From Microbulbifer elongatus (GTDB lineage Bacteria; Pseudomonadota; Gammaproteobacteria; Pseudomonadales; Cellvibrionaceae), in NCBI RefSeq assembly GCF_020524885.1, contig NZ_JAIVKJ010000005.1, positions 1-64,000 on the forward strand: DNA of 64,000 nt, read 5' to 3'. Below the pieces are notes generated by a model. The model was not told where the DNA came from and did no database searches. It was given only the letters and a program-made list of their open reading frames with translations. Below are positions 37,560-46,521 of the stretch, one piece after another. Position 1 is the stretch's first letter. Each line of letters begins with the position of its first letter. Made by a program: the position numbers and the translations under genes.

Positions 37560-37985
37560 ATGAGTAGACGACGCGGTAAGGCCGTAGAAGAAGAAAAGGC
37601 CGATATTGACCTGACGCCCATGCTGGACGTTGTGTTTATCATGCTGATCTTCTTTATCGTGACGGCATCCTTCGTAAAAGAGAAGGCGCTGGACGTGAAC
37701 GTGCCGGATCCGGATCAGACTGAACAGACTCCGCCGGACCCCGATAAGCAGAATATCCTGATTACAGTGAACTCTGCTGACGAGATCTGGATGGGTCAGA
37801 ACCGCATTGATAGCCGTGCCGTTCGTGCCCGTATCGCACAGATGTTTGCGGAAAACCCGCAGGCCATCGTGATTGTGCGCGCGCACAACAAATCCAGCGC
37901 GGACACCTATGTGACCATTGCCGATGCGGCAAAAGAGGTGAACCCGAACATTCAGGTTTCCCTGGTACCATTCGAGAAGGAATAA
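37560..37985 (+). CDS. ExbD/TolR-family biopolymer transport protein (no ExbB beside it)
   Basis: A 141-aa protein of the ExbD/TolR family. A basic N-terminus is followed by a single transmembrane helix (about 17-40: DLTPMLDVVFIMLIFFIV) with the proton-carrying Asp23, then a periplasmic domain (~45-141). ExbD works with ExbB and TonB to pass proton-motive force to outer-membrane receptors. No exbB or tonB is next to it: mgsA lies upstream and kynA converges. The nearest ExbB-like gene is at 49978, on the other strand. Strong terminator downstream. Confidence 0.9.
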   Translation: MSRRRGKAVEEEKADIDLTPMLDVVFIMLIFFIVTASFVKEKALDVNVPDPDQTEQTPPDPDKQNILITVNSADEIWMGQNRIDSRAVRARIAQMFAENPQAIVIVRAHNKSSADTYVTIADAAKEVNPNIQVSLVPFEKE

Positions 37986-38008
37986 CTTCCTACTGAATTG
38001 GTCGAAAG

Positions 38009-38044
38009 CACAAAAAAAGCCAGCATCTGCTGGCTTTTTTTGTG
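38009..38044. terminator. Bidirectional terminator, long perfect palindrome
   Basis: CACAAAAAAAGCCAGCA (38009-38025) is the exact inverse of TGCTGGCTTTTTTTGTG (38028-38044), a 17-bp stem with a 2-nt loop. It separates the convergent exbD and kynA genes. Confidence 0.95.
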
Positions 38045-38066
38045 TCTGGAGATCGGCGCCGCAACG

Positions 38067-38849
38067 TCAGAATTCCGAGCGGATGTGCCACAGATCCGGA
38101 AACACTGGCTTGAATAGCGTGCTCTGCAGGTAACCTACGCCGCTGGAGCCGCCGGTGCCCATCTTGTGGCCAATGGTCCGCTCCACCATCTTCACATGCC
38201 GGTAGCGCCATTGCTGCAGGGAGGTATCGATATCTACCAACGCCTCACAGATATCGCTTACCAGTGGGTCATTCCGGTAGACATCAATCAGTACCTTCTG
38301 TACTGCGGTCGATGGCTCTGCCGTCTGGCTGAAATCCCGCTGCAGTACAGAGGCCGGGATGTCGTGGCCTTCGTGGGCGAGGAATTGCAGGAACGCATCC
38401 CACAGGGTAGGAGCCTGCAGGCGCTTTTGCAGAAGCAGATAGTGATCCGAGCCAGGCTCGTAATTTTCCAGTTTCTTCGCGTCCTTGGCGCCGTACAGAA
38501 ACTCCAGCTCGCGGAACTGGAAAGACTGGAAGCCGCTGGCGGTGGACAGACGGTCGCGGAAGGACATGAACTCCAGTGGCGTCAGGGTTTCCAGGATGTC
38601 CACTTGCTGGATCAGAGTGCGGTAGATGGCGTCCACCCGCTTGAGGGTGTGCAGGGCGCGGTTGCGCTCTCCCGCATTGAACAGTCGCACCAGAAAATCC
38701 AGTTCGTGCAGTAACTGCTTGAACCAGAGCTCATAGCTCTGGTGGATAACGATAAACAGCAGTTCATCGTGTTCCGGCCCCTCAGAGAGCGGCTGCTGAC
38801 ACTTCAGCAGGTCGTCTACCTTGAGGTAGGAACTGTATGTCACGGTCAT
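38067..38849 (-). CDS. kynA: Tryptophan 2,3-dioxygenase
   Basis: A heme enzyme that opens the indole ring of L-tryptophan to give N-formylkynurenine, the first step of the kynurenine pathway. The 260-aa protein begins MTVTYSSYLKVDDLL, the family start; the upstream codon at 38939 adds an unrelated 30 residues. Substrate-contact motif FIVIHQSYELWFKQ with His36, and the heme-ligand His region RYRHVKMVERTIGHKMGTGG near residues 210-235, are present. No kynB/kynU is in the window, so the rest of the pathway lies elsewhere. Confidence 0.95.
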   Translation of the reverse strand: MTVTYSSYLKVDDLLKCQQPLSEGPEHDELLFIVIHQSYELWFKQLLHELDFLVRLFNAGERNRALHTLKRVDAIYRTLIQQVDILETLTPLEFMSFRDRLSTASGFQSFQFRELEFLYGAKDAKKLENYEPGSDHYLLLQKRLQAPTLWDAFLQFLAHEGHDIPASVLQRDFSQTAEPSTAVQKVLIDVYRNDPLVSDICEALVDIDTSLQQWRYRHVKMVERTIGHKMGTGGSSGVGYLQSTLFKPVFPDLWHIRSEF

Positions 38850-39175
38850 GCTGGGTACTTCCCTTATTTTTGCCTGCGACTGAAATACCTGTACCGGTTT
38901 CCGCAGGGATATGAATCTGAAATTGCGTAGAATCGCCATTCTGTGGCCGCATTATAAGGTCTTGGGTGGCGCGGTTGGAAAATTCCATTTAGCCAGGGCG
39001 GTTCAGAATCCGTTACCCAAACTGGTCGAATTGGACCTCGTGCCTGCAGGGGGAGTGGCTACACTAGTGACGTATCCGCTGTGACCGCAACCCGTCTTCG
39101 TGGTCATGAGCCTTCTTGCCAGCGCAAACGTTAGCGCAAAACCCTGTGGTAACCACACAAAACGCGGAGTCCGCT
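38850..39175. other. Intergenic region, 326 bp
   Basis: Divergent gap between kynA (minus) and the enoyl-CoA hydratase gene (plus). The reading frames that extend into it look like spurious extensions of both genes. No repeat or clear promoter is seen. Confidence 0.4.
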
Positions 39176-39955
39176 ATGCAGAGTACATGTGCAGAAATTC
39201 AGGCCCAGGTATCCGACCGGGTACTGGAAATCACCATCAATCGGCCTGAGCGCAAGAATGCTCTTACTATGGCTATGTACTCGGCGATGGCAGAGCTCCT
39301 GAACAGCGCTGCCACCGACCCGGGGGTGCGCGTGGTGATCCTCACCGGTACCGGCGAAGTATTTACCAGCGGCAATGACCTGGGGGATTTCCTCGGTGGT
39401 TCCGCCGATGGTGAAGAGTCCCCGGTATTCCAGTTCATGTCTGCGTTATACAACTTCCCCAAGCCCATCGTGGCTGCCGTTAGCGGCCCGGCGGTGGGGA
39501 TCGGCACCACGATGCTGCTGCACTGTGACCTGTCGATCGCCGATGACGACGCGATGTTCCAGATGCCATTTGTGAACCTGGGTTTGTGCCCGGAGTATGG
39601 CTCCAGTTTCCTACTGCCCCGGATCATGGGACACGCGAAAGCCTCTGAGTTGCTGTTGCTGGGGAAAAAATTCGATGCGCAGACCGCAGCGGATGTGAAT
39701 ATCTGCAACGAAGTGGTTTACTCCGGCGAGGCTCTGGGACGGGCGCGGGAATATGCCCGGGAGCTGGTCAAGAAAGCGCCTGAGGCACTGCGACTGACCA
39801 AAAAGCTGCTGCGCCAGGGCACCCATGAGACCGGCCTTGCGGTAATCCGCGAAGAGGCCGGTCACTTCCAAGCCCGGTTGCAGTCGGAGGAGTTTCGCGA
39901 GGCCGCCACCGCGTTTATGGAGAAGCGGCCGGCGGATTTTTCCAAGTTTGACTAG
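39176..39955 (+). CDS. Enoyl-CoA hydratase/isomerase family protein
   Basis: A 259-aa crotonase-fold protein. The acyl-CoA-binding and oxyanion segments are ERKNALTMAMY (~24-35), FTSGNDLGDF and AVSGPAVGIGTTMLLHCDL. The usual first catalytic Glu position is occupied by GTT-type residues, while the second Glu is present in LGLCPEYGSS. This pattern suggests a delta3-delta2 enoyl-CoA isomerase or related enzyme in place of a classic hydratase. The ATG at 39176 has GGAG upstream. Its role in fatty-acid oxidation is inferred from family only. Confidence 0.82.
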   Translation: MQSTCAEIQAQVSDRVLEITINRPERKNALTMAMYSAMAELLNSAATDPGVRVVILTGTGEVFTSGNDLGDFLGGSADGEESPVFQFMSALYNFPKPIVAAVSGPAVGIGTTMLLHCDLSIADDDAMFQMPFVNLGLCPEYGSSFLLPRIMGHAKASELLLLGKKFDAQTAADVNICNEVVYSGEALGRAREYARELVKKAPEALRLTKKLLRQGTHETGLAVIREEAGHFQARLQSEEFREAATAFMEKRPADFSKFD

Positions 39956-40332
39956 CTCTCTTCGCGAGAGATTGTGCTGACCAGTGGGCATCTGCGAGTT
40001 TCGCTTACGGCAGTATCTATCGTGAAAGAGCAAAAGGCCGCCTCAGGGCGGCCTTGTTGTTTGCAACTGCCGCGTGCTCGTTAAGCCTTTTTAGCCCTTT
40101 AGGGCTAAGGTGGCAGCTGACAGCCTGAACTTTTTGTGAATGCTGTGATGTTCCGTGACAAAAAGGCATATGAATATCGTATCGTGAGCCGGTACACTTT
40201 AACGGTGTACAGACCACCGGTTGGCTACGCGCCCCGGATTCCCCGCCGGACAGTATTCAAAAGATAAGCTCCAATAATTGGGCGGGCTCAAAATTCGCGC
40301 AGTGCTTCTGCGGCAACCTGGCTTTCAGGATC
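39956..40332. other. Intergenic region, 377 bp, with hairpins
   Basis: It contains a hairpin at 40034-40055 (AAGGCCGCC/GGCGGCCTT, T-rich tail), probably the end of the hydratase transcript. A second small hairpin is at 40091-40108 (TTAGCCC/GGGCTAA). An inverted repeat GTACAC-N7-GTGTAC lies at 40192-40210, about 120 nt before the diguanylate cyclase gene, and could be an operator. No gene is supported. Confidence 0.5.
40034..40063 (+). terminator. Terminator after the enoyl-CoA hydratase gene
   Basis: AAGGCCGCC and GGCGGCCTT pair in a 9-bp stem with loop TCAG; the tail is T-rich but broken by G (GTTGTTT). Confidence 0.6.
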
Positions 40333-42273
40333 ATGATTACAGCTTCTCGCTTTTCACTGACAATCTTCCCATCGAATTTGGTATCGCTACTGACGCGTAT
40401 CGCAGTGCTGGCAATACTGGTGCTGACCTCTGCAATTGCCGGGGCTGCCGACCACTCCGCTGCGAGGCCGATCGAGATTGGTTCAGTGGAAGACGGGAGC
40501 CTGCGCACCGGACAAAGTGCGGTATGGCACGATCCATCGGGGAATGCCGGACTGGATGCTGCGCGCCAGGCACTCGCAAACCGGGCGTTTCAACCTCTTG
40601 AGAGTGCCGGATCCACCGGGCTGAAGAAGGGGAGTCACTGGTCGCATTTCGCTCTTCATAATAGCGCTGCGAGCGCGGTCACCCTGAATCTGGAATACGT
40701 AGATCACCAGCTGATCCGGCTGCAGGCATATGCTCGTCGCGCAGGAGTATCCGAGGGGTTCGGGGAAATTGCACAGCTGGCGATGGACGATGCGTTTTCG
40801 GCGCGTCCCGTATTCCATAACCGGTTTGTAGTGCCGGTGACCCTTGAGGCCGGAGAAACACTGGAATTGCTGGTCCGCTTTGACTCGCAAGAGGCGGGTT
40901 TTGTTTTTCCCTCTATGCGTATTTGGACCCCGGAGCAGTTGAGCAAGTCGCACACTGGTGAAACTGCCACCCTGGCATTTCTGTTTGGCGGCATTGCACT
41001 AATCTCCCTGTTTGCGCTTATTGTTGGATTGACCACCGGCGAGTCCAGCTTTTTCGCGTATTTCATCTACGGTATTTCGAAAATCGTTGCCTGGGGCACC
41101 ATTTTGGGGTTCACCCACCAGTATGTACTGCGGGGGGAATTTCACTGGCATTACATGTCAGCTGCCGGTGCACTCAGTATCCTCTGCGGGCTGATATTCG
41201 ATAGGCAGTTCCTGCAGACCCGCAAGTACACGCCCAGGCTCGACTACGTTCTGATATTGATGATGTGCAATGCCGGAGTCTTGTTGATCAGTGCCCTGTT
41301 GCAGATCAAGACCCTGGCCCTGCTGAGTATCACCTTCGCACTGCTGATGTATCCTGCTGCCACCTTTATCGCGCTGGTGCGCTGGCGCCAGGGCTCCAGT
41401 GAAGCCATGGTATTTGCGTTGGGCTGGACACTGTTGTTGTGTGGGCTTTTTTACCAGGCACTGCGGGATTTGGGATATGTGGAGCACAACCTCGTCAATT
41501 ATTACCTGCCTCCACTCAGCTCGTTTATCGAGATGGTGACGATTATGGCCGCGATGGGAATCAAGCTACGGCGGGTGCGCCTGCAGGGGCTTGAATCCGA
41601 GCGTCAGTACCGCCGGCACCTTGAAGAGTCCAAAGTTAAACTGGAAGGCCTGGTGCGAGCTCGTACCGAAGAGCTGGAACTTGCCAAGCAGAAGGCAGAA
41701 CAGGAGGCTCGCACCGATCCGCTCACGGGGATTCGCAACCGCCGCAGCTTTCTGCAAGAAGCCGGATTGTGTATCAAGCGTGCCCAGCGCAAGGGCGAGC
41801 CGGTCAGCCTGTTGATGTTTGATATCGATCACTTCAAGGCCATCAACGACAACCATGGCCACGGGGTTGGTGATGAAGCCCTGCGCCAATTCAGCCAGAC
41901 AATTCAGACAAAAATTCGGGAAACCGACGTGTTTGGTCGCCTGGGCGGTGAGGAATTCGCTCTGCTGCTGACGGAAACCAAGCCCGACTCCCTGCATACC
42001 GCAGAGCGGTTGCGCGACAATATTGCCCATATTCGCCTCGAGTGCGCTGCTGGCCAGGTCAAGTTTACCTCCAGCATCGGGGTTGCCCACGGTGCGCCGG
42101 GAGACTTGGTCGAACAACTGTTGCGCCAGGCAGATCAGGCCCTGTATCGGGCCAAGAAGCTGGGGCGGAATATCGTGGTTGAATATACCGGTTCAGATCA
42201 CACTGAACATGGTGTTGAGAGGCCGCAGGCCCAGATCGAGCTGGTAGAAAACACAGACCCGGAGCCCGCCTGA
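40333..42273 (+). CDS. 7TM-DISM diguanylate cyclase
   Basis: A 646-aa inner-membrane sensor that makes cyclic di-GMP. A signal-like N-terminus (to ~38) leads to a periplasmic 7TMR-DISMED2-type jelly-roll (~45-200), seven membrane helices (~215-415), a short coiled coil (~420-460) and a GGDEF domain (~465-630). The active site GGEEF is at ~538-542. An inhibitory-site RxxD (RETD) lies five residues before it, so product inhibition is expected. The periplasmic domain may sense carbohydrate-like ligands (family-based inference). Its stop codon abuts that of glpQ with no gap. Confidence 0.92.
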   Translation: MITASRFSLTIFPSNLVSLLTRIAVLAILVLTSAIAGAADHSAARPIEIGSVEDGSLRTGQSAVWHDPSGNAGLDAARQALANRAFQPLESAGSTGLKKGSHWSHFALHNSAASAVTLNLEYVDHQLIRLQAYARRAGVSEGFGEIAQLAMDDAFSARPVFHNRFVVPVTLEAGETLELLVRFDSQEAGFVFPSMRIWTPEQLSKSHTGETATLAFLFGGIALISLFALIVGLTTGESSFFAYFIYGISKIVAWGTILGFTHQYVLRGEFHWHYMSAAGALSILCGLIFDRQFLQTRKYTPRLDYVLILMMCNAGVLLISALLQIKTLALLSITFALLMYPAATFIALVRWRQGSSEAMVFALGWTLLLCGLFYQALRDLGYVEHNLVNYYLPPLSSFIEMVTIMAAMGIKLRRVRLQGLESERQYRRHLEESKVKLEGLVRARTEELELAKQKAEQEARTDPLTGIRNRRSFLQEAGLCIKRAQRKGEPVSLLMFDIDHFKAINDNHGHGVGDEALRQFSQTIQTKIRETDVFGRLGGEEFALLLTETKPDSLHTAERLRDNIAHIRLECAAGQVKFTSSIGVAHGAPGDLVEQLLRQADQALYRAKKLGRNIVVEYTGSDHTEHGVERPQAQIELVENTDPEPA

Positions 42274-43395
42274 TCAGTCATTGGTTAGGGTTTTTGAAGC
42301 GGGAGCCGCTTTGTAGATGTATTCGCGCGCTTTGTCTGGCTGATCGGTAAATACACCGTCTACTTTCACTTCCTTCACAAACAGTGCGAGAAGCTTCTCG
42401 AAGCTGCCGATGGAGCCGGGTACCTGCTGCGGGTCGGCGCGAAAGGTATAGGGGTGCACCTTCAGGCCTAAAGCCTGAGCGCTTGCAGTCAGTGTATTTG
42501 GGGTGAACGCACTACCGGTGGATGCCTTTTCGATCAGCATGGGGAACCACGGGCCGACGCCCTCGGCGTAACCCGCAATTTTCTTCAGTCCCTCGGCAGT
42601 GCGCATCCAGCGATAGTCGTACTTCTCCCAGGTATCATTCTTCTGGGTAAGCTTCTCTCCCCAATCATTTTCCGCGATTAGCTGTACCAGGGGCAGGTCG
42701 ATATTCAGCTCCGGCATCAGTTCGTCATTGATACGCTGCAACTCCTCCGCATCAAAACTCTGCAGAAATACCTTCTGCTGCGCCGAGGTGTACCCGTAGC
42801 GCTTTAGGGTCTCCAGCACCGCCCGCGAAATATCCTTGCCTTCGGCGCGATGGAAATAGGGTTTTTTTATTTCCGGGTAGATGCCGGTGTCGTAGCCCAG
42901 GGACTGGTTCAGCCCCTGTATCAGCTCCAGTTCCTCCGCAAAGGTGGCCAGCTCAAAACGGGATTTCCAGAGCGGGAATCGTCCGGTGTACTTGGGGGCA
43001 TTGCGCCCCAGCGCAGGCACAAATGGACCTGTGACCCGTAGCTGCTTGAGCTCCTTCAGGGTGAAATCAATGGTGTAGAAATGTCCGTCTTTCCGCGCCC
43101 TTTGGGGGAACTTGCTCGCGACATCGGTGATGTTATCCAGGTAAATATCGTGCATTACGATCAGGTGATCGTCTTTACTCAGTACCAGATCCTGCTCGAT
43201 ATAATCTGCCTTCATACCGTAGGCCAACGCCTTTGCTTCCAGGGTGTGTTCCGGCAGATATCCGGAAGCACCGCGGTGCGCAATCACGATGGGGGTATTT
43301 TCTGTTCTGGCGAAAACCTGGCCAGACGCAAGGGCGACTGAAACTACTAAAAACAGGCGCAGCAAGGTGCGGAGGGTGGTTTGCTTGGGGCGCAT
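42274..43395 (-). CDS. glpQ: Glycerophosphodiester phosphodiesterase, periplasmic
   Basis: A 373-aa exported enzyme that hydrolyses glycerophosphodiesters to glycerol-3-phosphate and an alcohol. Signal peptide residues 1-29 (ending VFA). The GDPD barrel starts IVIAHRGASGYLPEHTLEA with the catalytic His, then EQDLVLSKDDHLIVMHD with the metal Glu/Asp and second His. It ends KVDGVFTDQPDKAREY. The size and insertion match periplasmic GlpQ, not the short cytosolic UgpQ. No glpT neighbour. It is convergent with the cyclase gene, with zero bases between stops. Confidence 0.92.
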   Translation of the reverse strand: MRPKQTTLRTLLRLFLVVSVALASGQVFARTENTPIVIAHRGASGYLPEHTLEAKALAYGMKADYIEQDLVLSKDDHLIVMHDIYLDNITDVASKFPQRARKDGHFYTIDFTLKELKQLRVTGPFVPALGRNAPKYTGRFPLWKSRFELATFAEELELIQGLNQSLGYDTGIYPEIKKPYFHRAEGKDISRAVLETLKRYGYTSAQQKVFLQSFDAEELQRINDELMPELNIDLPLVQLIAENDWGEKLTQKNDTWEKYDYRWMRTAEGLKKIAGYAEGVGPWFPMLIEKASTGSAFTPNTLTASAQALGLKVHPYTFRADPQQVPGSIGSFEKLLALFVKEVKVDGVFTDQPDKAREYIYKAAPASKTLTND

Positions 43396-43566
43396 GGCAA
43401 CTTGTTACTTGATGAAGTTGCCTAAACATACCGCGAGTCAGCGGATGGTAAAACTACCGAATTGTTACAGAGATAGCTTGATAGCGGGCAGGGGCACTTG
43501 AGAGCGCCTACCCGCTAGCTGGTTTGTTGCCTCACCACCGTCATCAAGTTGTCACTGCAATATCCA

Positions 43567-45018
43567 TCACTGGACTATCTTGATCCACTCACCCGGCTTG
43601 GGTTCACCGCGGGGATAGTAGCCATTCAGCAGGCGGAGCTGCTCCTCCGCATACTCGCCAATCTCCATATGCCGCGCCAGCGATGAAAAGGTGGTTTTGT
43701 CATTGGCCTGAACGTATTTCACCCTTTTGATATCCGGTTTCACGATATCGGTTTTTCGCAGCGGGCGGAAACTGCGGATACTGGTTAAAAACATATTGTC
43801 GTATTCGGTGGCCGCCTCAGTGTCCGCAGGCTTCTCGCTCACGCGGCCTTCGAGGATATACTGGCGGCTACCATAGAACAGCACCGCAACCCGCTCCGGT
43901 AGATTCTCGCCACTGACCGGTAACTTGCCCGTATGGCCTTCAAGGCGATACTGGCTTAACGCCTCGTCCTGCTCCAGGCTGCGCACATCGTAGACACCAC
44001 GCAGTGCCATATCCGCAGGCTGGTTTCCATCCCGCTTGTCGACGCGAATCGTCAGGGTTGCCGATTTGTCTGGCGCCGTTCCCACAATCGCCGAGCGCTG
44101 GTTTTCTACCGTCCAGCCCTCGGGGAACAGTAGTGAGAAACCGAGGCTCTTATGATTGAAGCGGTTCTTTTCACTTTCCTGGGCATTCTGCCCGTAAACA
44201 ATACCCTCGGTTTTCTCCCGGTAATATTCCACCTTGGTAATTTTCTTGTCCTCGGGCAGCTCGCCCGCAGCGGTTACCGCTTCCCGCAGCCGCACATCAT
44301 TGCGTGGGTGGGAGGAAAAGACACCATGGTAAGTCTGCTGTTTCTTGCCTTCCACCCGCGCGCGGCGGCGGGCGAAGGTTTCCTGATCTTTCAGCAGCGC
44401 GATTACATTGATCATCGATTGGGGGTCGTAGCCCGCGTTGTACATGTACTGGGCGCCGAACCGGTCAGCCTCTAGTTCCATATCCCGGCCATAGCCTTTT
44501 ACCGCCGCGGTACTCCAAAGGTTTGTCACATCACCTACAACACCGCTGCCGGTGACCAGTACAGAAAGCACCGAAGCGACCCCAGCGCCGGTAGCCGCGG
44601 TTTTCTGACGTACCGCGTGGCGAGCGGTAATGTGGCCCACTTCGTGTGCCAGTACCGCGGCCATTTCTGCCTCTGATTGCAGATAAGTCAGCAGGCCACG
44701 ATTGATATATACGTAGCCACCGGGGAGGGCAAAGGCATTGATATCCTGACTGTCGATGATGGTGAAATGGTAGGTCAGGTCGGGTCTGTCGCTAGCCTTG
44801 GCGACCTTTTGCCCCACATGTTCGACATAGGCCGTGAGTATCGGATCGTTATAGATCGGCGTGCTGGCAACCAGTTTCTCGTGCATTTCCCGACCGATCT
44901 TGATTTCCTTTTCCTCCGACATCAGCACCAGGTCGGGCCGGTTGGTTGCCGGGTTGAAGGCGCAGCCAGCGGCTGTAGCCAGCAGGATGGCAGCCAGTAG
45001 TTTGTTGAGTGTGTGCAT
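43567..45018 (-). CDS. M48-family metalloprotease lipoprotein
   Basis: A 483-aa zinc protease anchored by lipid at Cys19 (lipobox TAAGC). The catalytic H125EVGH129 motif and third ligand Glu in MELEADRFG are intact, so it is probably active. The central part is the BepA/LoiP-like M48 domain. Residues ~290-410 form a beta-rich domain, and the last ~50 residues (KYVQANDKTTFSSLARHM... WIKIVQ) resemble LysM. Related proteases police outer-membrane protein assembly. It is last in the thirteen-gene minus-strand array, 42 nt after the preceding lipoprotein gene. GGAGA precedes the ATG. Confidence 0.88.
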   Translation of the reverse strand: MHTLNKLLAAILLATAAGCAFNPATNRPDLVLMSEEKEIKIGREMHEKLVASTPIYNDPILTAYVEHVGQKVAKASDRPDLTYHFTIIDSQDINAFALPGGYVYINRGLLTYLQSEAEMAAVLAHEVGHITARHAVRQKTAATGAGVASVLSVLVTGSGVVGDVTNLWSTAAVKGYGRDMELEADRFGAQYMYNAGYDPQSMINVIALLKDQETFARRRARVEGKKQQTYHGVFSSHPRNDVRLREAVTAAGELPEDKKITKVEYYREKTEGIVYGQNAQESEKNRFNHKSLGFSLLFPEGWTVENQRSAIVGTAPDKSATLTIRVDKRDGNQPADMALRGVYDVRSLEQDEALSQYRLEGHTGKLPVSGENLPERVAVLFYGSRQYILEGRVSEKPADTEAATEYDNMFLTSIRSFRPLRKTDIVKPDIKRVKYVQANDKTTFSSLARHMEIGEYAEEQLRLLNGYYPRGEPKPGEWIKIVQ

Positions 45019-45060
45019 CTGGGTCTCCTGTCATTATTTTGGTGAGGCAGGGCCGCCGCG

Positions 45061-45735
45061 TTAGCGGCTGGCGGACTGGGGCGGCAACAGGAATTCCTGC
45101 AGCTGCGCCGCCATGCCTTTGCAGGCGTTGTTCTGCACGCGCGCGATGAGCGGGATGGGTACCACGATTGCGGGCATATACGATGTTCCCTGGGCGTCCG
45201 CACTGATCTTTCCGGACAGCTCCTGGTCGCGAAAGTCCCACACCGAGGCCTCGTAATCGGACTCCTTGTCCCAGGTGCCAAAGCCGAAACAGCCGGCACC
45301 GGCAGTGCCAATGGAGCAGCCAATAGAACCGGCGCTGGAGGTGGTCTCGGTAGAACCGTCGATCCATACAATGTATTTCACACCGTACTTCTCCATGCGG
45401 TCACGCACGTCGGGTATGTCCATCAGTTTGTCGAGGGACTTGATGTGCATGGGGGCGGTGCGTGGTTCGAACCAGGGATACATCGCATCCACGAACTGTT
45501 GTTCTGGAATCACATTTACCCCGGCGCTGGGGTTGTGCAGCGTTTTACCTACACAGTCGATCAGGTCTGGCTCGGTCTCATAATCACTGGAGTGACGGCG
45601 ACCGAGAATTACCACCGAGTCGCCGAGTGCGAGCTCGCCGGTACTGCGCCGGTATTCGTCGATAACCACCGTCGTGCAGCCACTGGAAAGCAGCGCCAGC
45701 ACAGAAACGGAAAAAAATGCGCTCAGGAATTTCAC
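45061..45735 (-). CDS. Lipoprotein of unknown function
   Basis: A 224-aa predicted lipoprotein with lipobox SSGC (Cys20). It starts with GTG at 45735, with GGAGG 8 nt upstream. The body is a mixed alpha/beta domain with a glycine/cysteine-rich turn (SIGCSIGTAGAGCFGFG, ~135-152). No known enzyme motif is visible. It lies between another lipoprotein gene (67 nt upstream) and the M48 protease gene (42 nt downstream) in the envelope array, and probably shares a transcript with them. Confidence 0.7.
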   Translation of the reverse strand: MKFLSAFFSVSVLALLSSGCTTVVIDEYRRSTGELALGDSVVILGRRHSSDYETEPDLIDCVGKTLHNPSAGVNVIPEQQFVDAMYPWFEPRTAPMHIKSLDKLMDIPDVRDRMEKYGVKYIVWIDGSTETTSSAGSIGCSIGTAGAGCFGFGTWDKESDYEASVWDFRDQELSGKISADAQGTSYMPAIVVPIPLIARVQNNACKGMAAQLQEFLLPPQSASR

Positions 45736-45802
45736 CGGTACATCCTCCTTGCGTTTTTCGCGTGCGTATTACGCGAATGGAACTTCCAATATCCTTTGGA
45801 AA

Positions 45803-46459
45803 TTATTCGTTGTCGCCCGGTTGCTTCATGCTCAGGGCGCGCTCTTTGCTGGCGATAAACGCCTGTAATTCTGGTACTCGCTCAAATCCCGTGTACAGGG
45901 TGGCGCCGGCATCGCGCAATGCCACATTGATCGCCTGGGCGAGAGCCGCCTCCTGGGATTTCAGGAATGCGGTTGGGGTTTTTCCGTAGGCGGTAATTAC
46001 CCACTCTGCGACGGAATCACCCTGCTGGTTGTAGGCGTGCATGTCGTACTTGATCCACACCTCGAAGATATTCACCCGGGTTTCCCGGGGCATGGTGAAC
46101 TGCAGTTCACGGACTTCCGGAACAATCACCAGGTCCACCCCCTGCGGGAGATTGGAGGGATACTGTGCAAGGTTTACGGTTTCCTTGAACATGGACCCGA
46201 GTACGGTCTCAAACAGGTTTTTCTGTGCACGACCAGTATTGATGTTCCACTCTTCGCGGTCGTCCCGATTCTCGCTGTAGGTGAACTGGCGGAAGTCGTC
46301 ACTGAGATAAACGCCCACGGTTAACGGGTGGGGGCTACCCACAGGCGCGGGAAATTCACCATCCACAGAGACGGTATGGGAGCAAGCCGCGAGCAGGCTC
46401 ACGGTTGCCACCAGGGTGAAGTATCTGATCGCGCCAAATCCATTTAACAGGCGATTCAT
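45803..46459 (-). CDS. Lipoprotein of unknown function
   Basis: A 218-aa predicted lipoprotein with lipobox LAAC (Cys26). I start at the ATG at 46459, where GGAGC lies 5 nt upstream; the codon at 46483 is less likely. The body reads as a two-layer alpha/beta domain like those of secreted stress lipoproteins (LTVGVYLSDDFRQFTY, GVDLVIVPEVRELQFTMPRE). I cannot name a function. It follows the VWA gene pair by 62 nt. Confidence 0.7.
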   Translation of the reverse strand: MNRLLNGFGAIRYFTLVATVSLLAACSHTVSVDGEFPAPVGSPHPLTVGVYLSDDFRQFTYSENRDDREEWNINTGRAQKNLFETVLGSMFKETVNLAQYPSNLPQGVDLVIVPEVRELQFTMPRETRVNIFEVWIKYDMHAYNQQGDSVAEWVITAYGKTPTAFLKSQEAALAQAINVALRDAGATLYTGFERVPELQAFIASKERALSMKQPGDNE

Positions 46460-46521
46460 GGTTTGCTCCCGGGTTTTTCTCAACCCAATTTCATCTCTGG
46501 TTGTTTCCGTATCGTGTTCCG

